Source: Phocoenobacter atlanticus
Lineage (GTDB): Bacteria; Pseudomonadota; Gammaproteobacteria; Enterobacterales; Pasteurellaceae
Assembly: GCF_030764225.1 (NCBI RefSeq)
Contig: NZ_JASAXH010000025.1
Strand: one strand, 5' to 3'
Length of the DNA: 23,910 nucleotides
Translations under genes and position numbers: made by a program
In this document: piece after piece, positions 6,034 through 13,484 of the stretch
Layout: each line of letters begins with the position of its first letter
How positions within the stretch are numbered: position 1 is the first letter of the stretch
Notes under the pieces: model-generated
What the model was told of the DNA's origin: nothing
Seen by the model: only the letters and a program-made list of their open reading frames with translations
Databases searched by the model: none

Positions 6034-7723
6034 ATGCAACCAGCAACCAGCAACCAGCAACCAGCAACCAGCAACCAGCAACCAGCAACCAGCAACCAGC
6101 AACCAGAACAGCATAGCTGTACAATCCTTTCTTAGCAACCTTGATAACACACTTTGGAACGCTGCCGACAAACTTCGCAATAATTTAGACGCTGCCAACT
6201 ACAAACATATCGTTCTCGGTTTTATCTTCCTAAAATACGTCTCCGACACCTTTACCGCCCACCAAGCCAAACTATTAACACAATTTCAAGATCCTAATGA
6301 CGAGCTTTATTTAGATCCTGAATTTTTTGATGAATCAATGCAACAAAGCGAACTCAATCAGCGTGAATATTACACCAAAGATAATATTTTCTGGGTGCCT
6401 GAAAAAGCCCGTTGGGAGACCATAAAATCCCTGTGTAACACAAATATCGGTGATGAATTACCGTGGGGAAGCAAATTTAAAGGGGTAGCGTTACTGATTG
6501 ATGACGCTTTTGAAGCCATTGAACAAGAAAATCCCAAACTCAAAGGGGTATTGCAACGTATCGCCAGTTTTGGGGTGGCAGAGAACACGCTGATCGGCTT
6601 AGTTAATACCTTTTCAGATACCAACTTTACCACGCCAACCCACAATGGCGAACCGATCCACCTACACGCCAAAGATATTCTCGGACACGTTTATGAATAT
6701 TTTTTAGGACAATTTGCCCTTGCGGAAGGTAAAAAAGGCGGACAATATTTCACCCCAAAATCTATCGTAACCTTAATTGTTGAAATGCTCGAACCTTATC
6801 AAGGACGCATTTACGACCCAGCAATGGGCAGTGGCGGATTTTTTGTATCAACCGATAAATTTATTCAATCCCACTCGGGCAACCGCAACGCCATTTCAAT
6901 TTATGGGCAAGAATCCAACCCAACCACACGCAAATTAGCGGTAATGAATATGGCAATTCGTGGCATTGATTTTGACTTCGGCAATCGCAACGAAGACACC
7001 CTAAAAAATCCGTTACATATTGATAAAAAAATGGATTTCATAATGGCAAATCCACCTTTTAATATCAAAGAATGGTGGAGCGAAAGTTTGGCGGACGATC
7101 CACGCTGGAAATTTGGCACACCGCCAGAAAGCAACGCCAACTTTGCGTGGCTTCAACATATGATTTACCACCTATCCGAAAAAGGCAAAATGGCACTACT
7201 ACTCGCCAACGGCTCAATGAGTAGCCAAACCAACAACGAGGGGGAAATCCGCAAAAATATCATTAACTCTGATTTGATTGATTGTATGGTTGCCTTACCG
7301 GGGCAACTGTTCACCAACACCCAAATTCCAGCCTGTATCTGGTTTTTAAACAAAAATAAAACCCGCAAAGGCGAAGTGCTGTTTATTGACGCTCGCAATA
7401 TCGGTTATATGAAAGACCGTGTACTACGAGATTTTTCTGATGACGATATCCAAAAAATCGCCGACACCTATCACAAATGGCAACAATCCACCGATTATGA
7501 AGATATCGCAGGCTTTTGCAAATCTACCACATTAAACGACATTGCCGACAATAATTTTGTACTTACCGCAGGACGTTATGTTGGAGCGGAAGAAATCGAA
7601 GATGACGGCATACCTTTTGCAGAAAAAATGCAAAATCTGACCGCTTGCTTGCGTAAACAATTTGCCCAAGGACAAGAGTTAGAACAACAAATCGAACAAA
7701 ACTTAAAAAGTTTAGGGTTTTAA
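6034..7723 (+). CDS. hsdM: Type I restriction-modification methyltransferase subunit, phase-variable and OFF (frameshifted) in this sequence
   Basis: HsdM methylates adenine as the M2S complex. Seen: an ATG at 6034 with GAGGAT at 6022-6027 upstream is followed by ten CAACCAG units (6037-6106). With ten units the ATG frame ends at TAG 6133-6135 after 33 residues. The HsdM frame starts right after the repeats (NSIAVQSFLSNLDNTLW, from 6107) and runs open to 7723. It has the N-terminal HsdM domain, SAM motif DPAMGSGGFF (6815-6844) and catalytic NPPF (7049-7060). Nine or twelve units would restore a single protein of about 560 or 567 residues with QPATSNQ heptapeptides at its start. In the HsdM frame a TAA at 6032-6034 blocks upstream entry, and no ATG, GTG or TTG occurs before 6338, which would remove 77 conserved residues. 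It is therefore an intact contingency gene, not a decayed one. Confidence 0.93.
6037..6106 (+). repeat. Heptanucleotide tandem repeat (CAACCAG) x10, phase-variation switch of hsdM
   Basis: Ten perfect copies, 70 bases, begin immediately after the hsdM ATG. Seven is not a multiple of three, so gain or loss of one unit by slipped-strand mispairing changes the frame. A copy number divisible by three is ON; the ten copies here are OFF. Three units encode the heptapeptide QPATSNQ. Confidence 0.98.
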
Positions 7724-7750
7724 ATATTTTGAAATATTATCGAAATGTAG

Positions 7751-7789
7751 GGGCGGATTGAGTGAGCAAAGCGAACGGAATATCCGCCC
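7751..7789. repeat. Intergenic hairpin between hsdM and hsdS, resembling a dispersed palindromic repeat
   Basis: GGGCGGAT at 7751-7758 and ATCCGCCC at 7782-7789 form an 8-bp stem around a 23-base loop rich in AGCGA-like motifs. No T-run follows, so it is not a terminator. GC-rich ends of this GTAGGGGCGGAT type look like dispersed intergenic palindromes seen in many bacteria; that resemblance is from memory, not a search. It splits an operon that would otherwise be tight. Confidence 0.45.
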
Positions 7790-7862
7790 GTTATTGAATA
7801 ATAAACAGGACGATAAGCGATTAAAAAATAATGAAAATTTACGAAAATGAAGGATTTATGAT

Positions 7863-9263
7863 ATGAGTAATTGGACAACTTATAAACTATGTGAAATAGG
7901 AAATATATATACAGGGAAAACACCACCATCTAAAATTAGTAATGCTTTCTCAGATAATGGAGTTCCGTTTATTACCCCAAAAGATATGGATGGAAGAAGG
8001 GAAATTTATTCAACTGAACGGTTTTTAACACTAGAAGGTATTCAATCAGTTGCTAGATATATAATGCCTAAAAATAGTATTGCTGTTTCTTGTATTGGCT
8101 CTGATATGGGAAAAACAATAATTATTCCTTGTAAAGCTGTAACAAATCAGCAAATAAATACAATTATTGTTAATGAAAAATTTAATCATAAATATATTTA
8201 TTATATTTTATCTACTAAACAAAATGAGTTTAAAAGTATAGCTAGTGGTTCAGCGACCCCTATTTTAAATAAAAAATATTTTGGCGAATATGAAGTTTCT
8301 ATACCGAATAAAGATTATCAAGATTGGGTTGTAAATATTCTTGATAAGCTAGACCAAAAAATCCAACTCAACACCGAAACCAACCAAACCCTAGAAAATA
8401 TCGCACAAGCAATATTCAAAAGCTGGTTTATTGATTTTGACCCTGTACACACCAAAGCAAACGCACTCGCAAACGGCGACGATATCCAAACCGCCAACCG
8501 TAAAGCGATGATGACCCTATCAGGCAAAACAGACACCGAGCTTACCGAAATGGCACAACAATCCCCCACCGAATACGCCCAACTACACCAAACCGCCCAA
8601 GCCTTCCCAAGTGAATTTGGCGAAAATGGGTTGCCGTTAGGGTGGGAGATGAAACCTTTTGGAAACCTATTAGATAAAACGATTGGTGGAGATTGGGGAA
8701 AAGAAATACCTGATGAAAAACATACAGAAAAAGTTGCTATATTTAGAGGAACTGATTTACCAAAAGTTTATGAGGGAGCAATAAATGATGTGCCTATTCG
8801 ATATGTTGAAAATAAAAAATTACAGGCAAGAAGATTACAGCACGGAGATATAGTTATTGAAGTTTCAGGTGGAAGTAAAAATCAACCAACAGGTCGTTCA
8901 TTATTAATTACAGAAAAATTATTATCACAATTTGAAATACCGATAGTACCTGCTAGTTTTTGTCGTTTGTTTAGACCCCAAACAGTGGAATTAGGTTATT
9001 TATCATCTATTCATTTGCAAAATATCTATAAAGAAGGAAAAACGTGGGAATATCAAAATCAAAGTACAGGAATTAGTAATTTTCAAACTAAAATATTTCT
9101 AGAAAAAGAACTTGTTACTATTCCCCCAAATGAAATTTTAGAAAAATTTCATAATATTATTGTTTCAATTTTAGATAAAAGATATAGTACAGAAAACAAA
9201 CTCTTACAAGAAATAAGAGATATATTATTACCTAAATTAGTGAGTGGAGAGATTGAGGTATGA
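7863..9263 (+). CDS. hsdS: Type I restriction-modification specificity subunit
   Basis: The 466-residue HsdS reads the two halves of the target site. It has the standard plan: target recognition domain 1 (about residues 1-155, with SNWTTYKLCEIGNIYTGKTPP at the start), a central conserved helix region (about 155-260, ILDKLDQKIQLNTETNQTLENIAQAIFKSWFIDFDPV), recognition domain 2 (about 262-440) and a C-terminal conserved helix (LLQEIRDILLPKLVSGEIEV). AAGGA before the ATG is the ribosome binding site. Base composition is mosaic: the central region (about 8345-8650) resembles the GC-richer hsdM, whereas both recognition domains are much more AT-rich. This fits domain exchange by recombination. The stop overlaps the gajA start. 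No tandem repeat or inverted second hsdS is present, so specificity itself is not seen to vary. Confidence 0.95.
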   Translation: MSNWTTYKLCEIGNIYTGKTPPSKISNAFSDNGVPFITPKDMDGRREIYSTERFLTLEGIQSVARYIMPKNSIAVSCIGSDMGKTIIIPCKAVTNQQINTIIVNEKFNHKYIYYILSTKQNEFKSIASGSATPILNKKYFGEYEVSIPNKDYQDWVVNILDKLDQKIQLNTETNQTLENIAQAIFKSWFIDFDPVHTKANALANGDDIQTANRKAMMTLSGKTDTELTEMAQQSPTEYAQLHQTAQAFPSEFGENGLPLGWEMKPFGNLLDKTIGGDWGKEIPDEKHTEKVAIFRGTDLPKVYEGAINDVPIRYVENKKLQARRLQHGDIVIEVSGGSKNQPTGRSLLITEKLLSQFEIPIVPASFCRLFRPQTVELGYLSSIHLQNIYKEGKTWEYQNQSTGISNFQTKIFLEKELVTIPPNEILEKFHNIIVSILDKRYSTENKLLQEIRDILLPKLVSGEIEV

Positions 9264-11011
9264 AGTTAAAAAAATTAATAATAAAAAATTTTCGTAATTT
9301 TGAAGATTGCTCTATAGATTTATCAAATAAAAATTTGATCTTTGGAATGAATGATGTTGGTAAAAGTAATTTAATTTATGCATTAAGAGTTTTGTTTGAA
9401 CAAAAAATTAGAAATACCAATTTACAAGTTACCGATTTTCATAAACAAAATACAAATAATAATATTGAAATATCATGTTTATTTGATATATCTGATGATT
9501 CAGAGTATAGCCAACTTCTTATTGCTAAAGCTGAATCTGCTTCCATATCTGATGATAAGTTATTTAAAATTTCATTATTAGCAGAATGGAATAATGGAGA
9601 ACCAATTATTGATTTACAATGGGGAACAGAAACTGAACCAATGATAAATATTCCATCAAGAGGTGTTAGTCGAAGTCTTTTAGATGATATTTTTCATTGT
9701 ATATTTATACCTTCACAGAATAATATTAACTCAAGTTTTAAAAACTTTAAAAAAGAATTATTATCTACACATGAAGCAACAAGTTCAGATAAACAAATTC
9801 TAAAGAGTATATCGAATGCTAATCAGGATATTAATACTGAGATTTCTACTCTCTCTAGTGTTCAAAAAATGGAGGAGGGGATTAACGAAGTACTTTCATT
9901 ATTCGATCAAGATTACCAAGTAAAAATATCACCCAATCATACTTTTGGAGATTTGCATAATAACCTTGAACTATACATGCGTGATAATAATAGCTCAGAT
10001 GTTTATCCAACATCAGGAGATGGTCGTGTTAGAAAAGTAATGTATGCTCTTATTAACTACTTATTACAAAATGGAAAAGATTCACAAAGGAAAATTCCAA
10101 TTTTATTGATCGAAGAACCTGAAAATCACTTATTTTTATCTGCTCAGATTGAACTATCAAAAACAATTTTTAGTGAAGAATTTTCTCTTTTTTTATTTTT
10201 AACAACTCATTCTCCACAATTATTTTTTAGAATTAGTGATGATGCTAATTTAATTAGATTACATAAAGAAAATAATGATATTAGCACGAAATCAGAATAT
10301 CTAATTGTTCCTGATGAATATAAAAAATCAAAGAATATATTATTAGAAAACTTAGCTCAGTGTTTATTTGTAGATAAAGTTTTACTTGTTGAGGGAGAAT
10401 CTGAAAAACTTTTATTTGAATGGGTACTTGATAGTTTAGGAAAAGATAGGCAAAGAATTCTTATTCAACCTATTTTAGGTGTTCATTTTGAGAAGTATGT
10501 AAAAATACTAGTTGGTTTAGGCATTAAAGTATTAATAAAAACAGATAATGATATTAAAAGAAATCGAAAATCTAAAAATAGTGATGTAATAACATATAGT
10601 CCAATAGGATATAATCGATGTATTAATATTCTTAATATTATAAGCGATAATCCAATAGAAAAGATTGATTCAGATGAAAAAGAACCTGAAGAACTTAGAC
10701 ATTATATTCGTAAATGTTATTCAAATGAGATTAAAATTTTAAAAAATAAAGGAATTTATCTGTCAGAAGTAGATTTAGAAAATGATTTAGCTGATAGTTT
10801 AGAATTAAGTAATAAGAATAAATTTATAGAATGGCTTCAAGAAAAAAAATGGCAGAATATGTGGAGTTTTATAAACTTAAATCACAATGAAATTAAAGAA
10901 GAAATATATACTGAGTTAAAGCTCATAAATGATTCAGGCAATGATATTGCTCAAAAAATTTATGATAGTGAGGCTTTCATTTGCTTAAAAGCACTGAATA
11001 ATGAGGTATAA
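9260..11011 (+). CDS. gajA: Gabija-type GajA: OLD-family ATPase with TOPRIM nuclease domain
   Basis: The 583-residue protein joins an ABC/SMC-type ATPase to a TOPRIM nuclease, the OLD class 2 plan, and its length matches GajA of the Gabija anti-phage system. Seen: N-terminal strand LKKLIIKNFRNF, Walker A GMNDVGKS (29-36), a signature-like SGDGR (252-256), Walker B ILLIEEPENH (281-290), H-loop THSPQ (316-320), then TOPRIM motifs VLLVEGESEK (374-383), KTDND (427-431) and LSEVDLENDLADSL (501-514). GajA is known as a site-specific DNA nickase restrained by nucleotides and released when nucleotides are depleted during phage growth. The ATG overlaps the hsdS stop (ATGA), so translation is probably coupled. 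It is visibly more AT-rich than hsdM, fic and hsdR, consistent with separate acquisition. The Gabija call depends on the partner helicase that follows. Confidence 0.9.
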   Translation: MKLKKLIIKNFRNFEDCSIDLSNKNLIFGMNDVGKSNLIYALRVLFEQKIRNTNLQVTDFHKQNTNNNIEISCLFDISDDSEYSQLLIAKAESASISDDKLFKISLLAEWNNGEPIIDLQWGTETEPMINIPSRGVSRSLLDDIFHCIFIPSQNNINSSFKNFKKELLSTHEATSSDKQILKSISNANQDINTEISTLSSVQKMEEGINEVLSLFDQDYQVKISPNHTFGDLHNNLELYMRDNNSSDVYPTSGDGRVRKVMYALINYLLQNGKDSQRKIPILLIEEPENHLFLSAQIELSKTIFSEEFSLFLFLTTHSPQLFFRISDDANLIRLHKENNDISTKSEYLIVPDEYKKSKNILLENLAQCLFVDKVLLVEGESEKLLFEWVLDSLGKDRQRILIQPILGVHFEKYVKILVGLGIKVLIKTDNDIKRNRKSKNSDVITYSPIGYNRCINILNIISDNPIEKIDSDEKEPEELRHYIRKCYSNEIKILKNKGIYLSEVDLENDLADSLELSNKNKFIEWLQEKKWQNMWSFINLNHNEIKEEIYTELKLINDSGNDIAQKIYDSEAFICLKALNNEV

Positions 11012-11014
11012 ATA

Positions 11015-12379
11015 ATGTTTAAGTTAACTGATGAACAAAATGCTATTATTAACCCTGAAAAATGGAGTTCAGCAATAATTGTTGCTAAAGCAGGCTCAGG
11101 AAAGACAACAACAATTATTCAAAGAGCTATTAATCAATCAGAGGTAATAATAGATTGGAAAAGTATTGCAATTATTAGTTTTACCAATAAAAGTGTTGAA
11201 GATATTAGAAAAAAACTAAAATTTTCAAATGCTAAAAATATTATCTCTATGACTTTTCACTCTTTTTTAATGCATCATATTCTTTCATTTAGACCATTAT
11301 TTAGAAATAAAAATATATCTTTTGATTTTGATAGAAAAGTATCTAATTTAAAAGAGTGGGTTAATTATGTTAATACTAATAATAAAATACCTGTATCAAA
11401 AGATCCTAAAAAAGATTATTTATTAGAAGGTGCATTATTGGCTCTTAAACAATATCCTTATATACAAAAATATTTAAAGTACAAATTTACTGCAATATAT
11501 ATTGATGAGGCACAAGATAATAATAAACTACAATATGATATTGTTAAAATATTACTTGATTTAGACATTCAAGTTGTACTAGTTGGAGATGAAAATCAAA
11601 CTATTTACCAGTTTAGAGGAGCAAGTGCAGATGCTTTTTTAAAAATGAAAGAGCATCCTAAATTTCAAGATAATATTTACCACTTAACTAAAAATTTTAG
11701 ATGTCATGAATTAATTGATTTTTGTGCGAATAGTTATACGGTTCCTACAGAACAAAATACAGATGAGAATAAGAATGGAATATATGCTTGTAAACAAACT
11801 GAACTAACTAAAATAGTTAGTTATTTTGAAAGAAAAAAAGAAGGTATATGTTTTTTATTTAGAGGAATTAAGGGACAAAATAATGAGAGTAATAGACAAA
11901 TAATTAATAATTATGGATTACCAATTATTACATTACCTGATATTATCGTCAAAAGTAACAACCCACAACCATTAACTTTACTATTTCATATGTTCTTTGG
12001 CTCTTTTAAAGAAGAGTTAGATTTTATAGAGTATGTATTTCCCAATTTACCAAATCAGCAGGCAAAGAAAATAATAAAAGACTTAAAATATACTCCTAGT
12101 GCAGAAACTTTAACTCAATTAAATAAATATGCACTGATATATGAAGAAAAAGATTTTGATGAAATTCTGAATGTATTTCAGAATGATGAGGCTCGACAGT
12201 TTTATACTTTAGATTCTATAAAAAACTTTGCGATGACGATTCATTCTGCAAAAGGCTTAGAATTTAAAAATGTAATTGTTATGTCTAGAGATTTTAATAA
12301 TTTAAATTATGACAATAGCAAAGAATTATTTTATGTTGCTTGTACTAGAGCTAAAGAAAAATTAATTTTTATAAACTGA
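11015..12379 (+). CDS. gajB: Gabija-type GajB: UvrD/Rep-like superfamily 1 helicase
   Basis: The 454-residue product carries all core SF1A helicase motifs: Q-motif LTDEQNAI (4-11), Walker A AKAGSGKTT (24-32), motif Ia ISFTNKSV, motif II IDEAQD (163-168), motif III GDENQTIYQFRGA (191-203), motif IV NFRCH (227-231), motif V TIHSAKGLEF (408-417) and motif VI FYVACTRAKEKL (439-450). It is shorter than UvrD because the accessory subdomains are small, as expected for GajB. It begins 3 bases after gajA ends and shares its AT-rich composition. In Gabija, GajB docks on a GajA tetramer and is thought to sense DNA ends and hydrolyse nucleotides. Without gajA next to it, it would only be called a UvrD-like helicase. 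Confidence 0.9.
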   Translation: MFKLTDEQNAIINPEKWSSAIIVAKAGSGKTTTIIQRAINQSEVIIDWKSIAIISFTNKSVEDIRKKLKFSNAKNIISMTFHSFLMHHILSFRPLFRNKNISFDFDRKVSNLKEWVNYVNTNNKIPVSKDPKKDYLLEGALLALKQYPYIQKYLKYKFTAIYIDEAQDNNKLQYDIVKILLDLDIQVVLVGDENQTIYQFRGASADAFLKMKEHPKFQDNIYHLTKNFRCHELIDFCANSYTVPTEQNTDENKNGIYACKQTELTKIVSYFERKKEGICFLFRGIKGQNNESNRQIINNYGLPIITLPDIIVKSNNPQPLTLLFHMFFGSFKEELDFIEYVFPNLPNQQAKKIIKDLKYTPSAETLTQLNKYALIYEEKDFDEILNVFQNDEARQFYTLDSIKNFAMTIHSAKGLEFKNVIVMSRDFNNLNYDNSKELFYVACTRAKEKLIFIN

Positions 12380-12386
12380 TTATACT

Positions 12387-13382
12387 ATGCAAAAACCCCC
12401 TTTTGAAATAACCAACATTGCCCTTAATCTCGCAATCCAAATATCCGAGAAAATCGGACGTTTGCAGGCAGATTATGATAAGCAGTTGCATTTGCGAAAA
12501 AATAACCGCTTACGCTCAATTCAAGCGTCACTGGCGATTGAAAATAACTCAATGAGCCTTGAACAAGTTACCGATATTATCAATGGTAAACGTGTTTTAG
12601 GCGAGCCGAAAGACATTCAAGAAGTGAAAAATGCCTATGAGGCGTATGAAAAAATATTGCGTTTCTCGCCTTACTCAGTGAAAGATTTTCTTACTGCTCA
12701 TCGTTTAATGACACAAGGTTTGATCAAAGATGCAGGAAAATTCCGTTTGGGCGATGTGGGGATTTTTAACCATAAAGGGGACGTTATTCATATGGGGGCA
12801 AGACCTGAATTTGTCCCTAAATTAGTAAAAGATTTATTTGCTTGGGCAAAAAATGATGATACGCCTGCGTTAATTAAAAGTTGCGTAATCCATTATGAAT
12901 TAGAACTTATCCACCCTTTTGCAGACGGCAATGGGCGAATGGGACGCTTGTGGCAAAATGTGTTATTGAGCCAAAGTAACCCTGTGTTTGCGTGGCTACC
13001 GATTGAAACGATCGTGTATGAACATCAAGATGAATATTATGCAACATTAAGACAAGCCGATAAAACAAGCAGTGCAACAGTATTCATTGAATTTATGCTT
13101 TCTATCATTTTGAAAACCATTCAGTCTTACCCTGAAAAACAAATGAGCGATATAGTGAGCGATATAATGAGCGATAAATTTTCACTTCCTGAAAAAGAGG
13201 CTTACTCAAAAATTATTCATTATTTAGAAAGCAATACAACGATCAGCAACCAACAAGCTCAACAGTTATTGAAAAAATCCGCCCCAACTGTAAGACGTTA
13301 TTTGAATAAATTTGTGCTTAATGATTTGTTAAATGCAAGGGGGGAGAATAAAGCGAGGGTGTATTTTAAAAGTGAGATATAA
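12387..13382 (+). CDS. Fic family protein (probable AMP-transferase) with self-inhibitory helix and C-terminal winged helix
   Basis: The 331-residue protein has the Fic active-site motif HPFADGNGRMGR intact at residues 176-187, including the catalytic His. An N-terminal inhibitory motif SLAIEN (48-53) fits the [S/T]xxxE[G/N] pattern, so it should be a class II, self-inhibited Fic enzyme that attaches AMP to a Ser, Thr or Tyr of a target. The last 70 residues (PEKEAYSKIIHYL to the end) look like a winged helix-turn-helix, suggesting DNA binding or control of its own locus. Three in-frame 12-base repeats (13143-13178) give SDIV/SDIM segments just before it. Fic genes are common between hsdS and hsdR in type I loci; their role there is unsettled. 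It starts 7 bases after gajB. Its GC content matches hsdM and hsdR, so it is likely part of the original locus. Confidence 0.93.
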   Translation: MQKPPFEITNIALNLAIQISEKIGRLQADYDKQLHLRKNNRLRSIQASLAIENNSMSLEQVTDIINGKRVLGEPKDIQEVKNAYEAYEKILRFSPYSVKDFLTAHRLMTQGLIKDAGKFRLGDVGIFNHKGDVIHMGARPEFVPKLVKDLFAWAKNDDTPALIKSCVIHYELELIHPFADGNGRMGRLWQNVLLSQSNPVFAWLPIETIVYEHQDEYYATLRQADKTSSATVFIEFMLSIILKTIQSYPEKQMSDIVSDIMSDKFSLPEKEAYSKIIHYLESNTTISNQQAQQLLKKSAPTVRRYLNKFVLNDLLNARGENKARVYFKSEI

Positions 13383-13387
13383 AAACC

Positions 13388-13434
13388 ACACCGATACAAA
13401 ATCCCCATTTTCTATTGGTGTTGATTGTTTTTTA
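13388..13434 (+). terminator. Possible terminator between fic and hsdR
   Basis: ACACCGATA (13388-13396) pairs with TATTGGTGT (13113+300, i.e. 13413-13421) with one G-U pair, and an inner AAAAT/ATTTT stem closes a CCCC loop. A T-rich segment (TGATTGTTTTTTATT) follows. If active, it would separate hsdR from the rest, and hsdR would need its own promoter in the short gap after it. Confidence 0.5.
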
Positions 13435-13438
13435 TTAA

Positions 13439-13472
13439 ACAAGCGGTCAATTCCCCACAAAAATTTACAAAA
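13439..13472 (+). repeat. Uptake signal sequence upstream of hsdR
   Basis: A perfect Apl-type core ACAAGCGGTC at 13439-13448, then 13 bases after AAGCGGTCA the AT tract ATTTACAAAA (13463-13472). Its presence at a junction within the restriction locus indicates that the locus, or at least this part, has resided in a Pasteurellaceae genome and can be taken up by transformation. Confidence 0.85.
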
Positions 13473-13484
13473 ACAGGACAGATT

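Noticed and set aside
6037..6106. CRISPR-like repeat array
   Set aside because: Units are 7 bases with no spacers; this is a simple tandem repeat in the hsdM reading frame start.
6007..6198. Minus-strand open frame rich in LLVAGCW repeats
   Set aside because: It is only the complement of the heptanucleotide repeat read in another frame; it has no ribosome binding site or family match.
6338..7723. hsdM starting at the ATG 6338
   Set aside because: That start would omit 77 residues (NSIAVQSFLSNLDNTLW onwards) that clearly form the HsdM N-terminal domain and are open in the same frame.
9260..11011. RecF or a plain ABC ATPase
   Set aside because: A TOPRIM domain follows the ATPase and a UvrD-like gene is next, which fits OLD/GajA and not RecF.
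13143..13178. 12-base repeats in fic as an ON/OFF switch
   Set aside because: A unit of 12 bases cannot shift the frame; at most it changes linker length.
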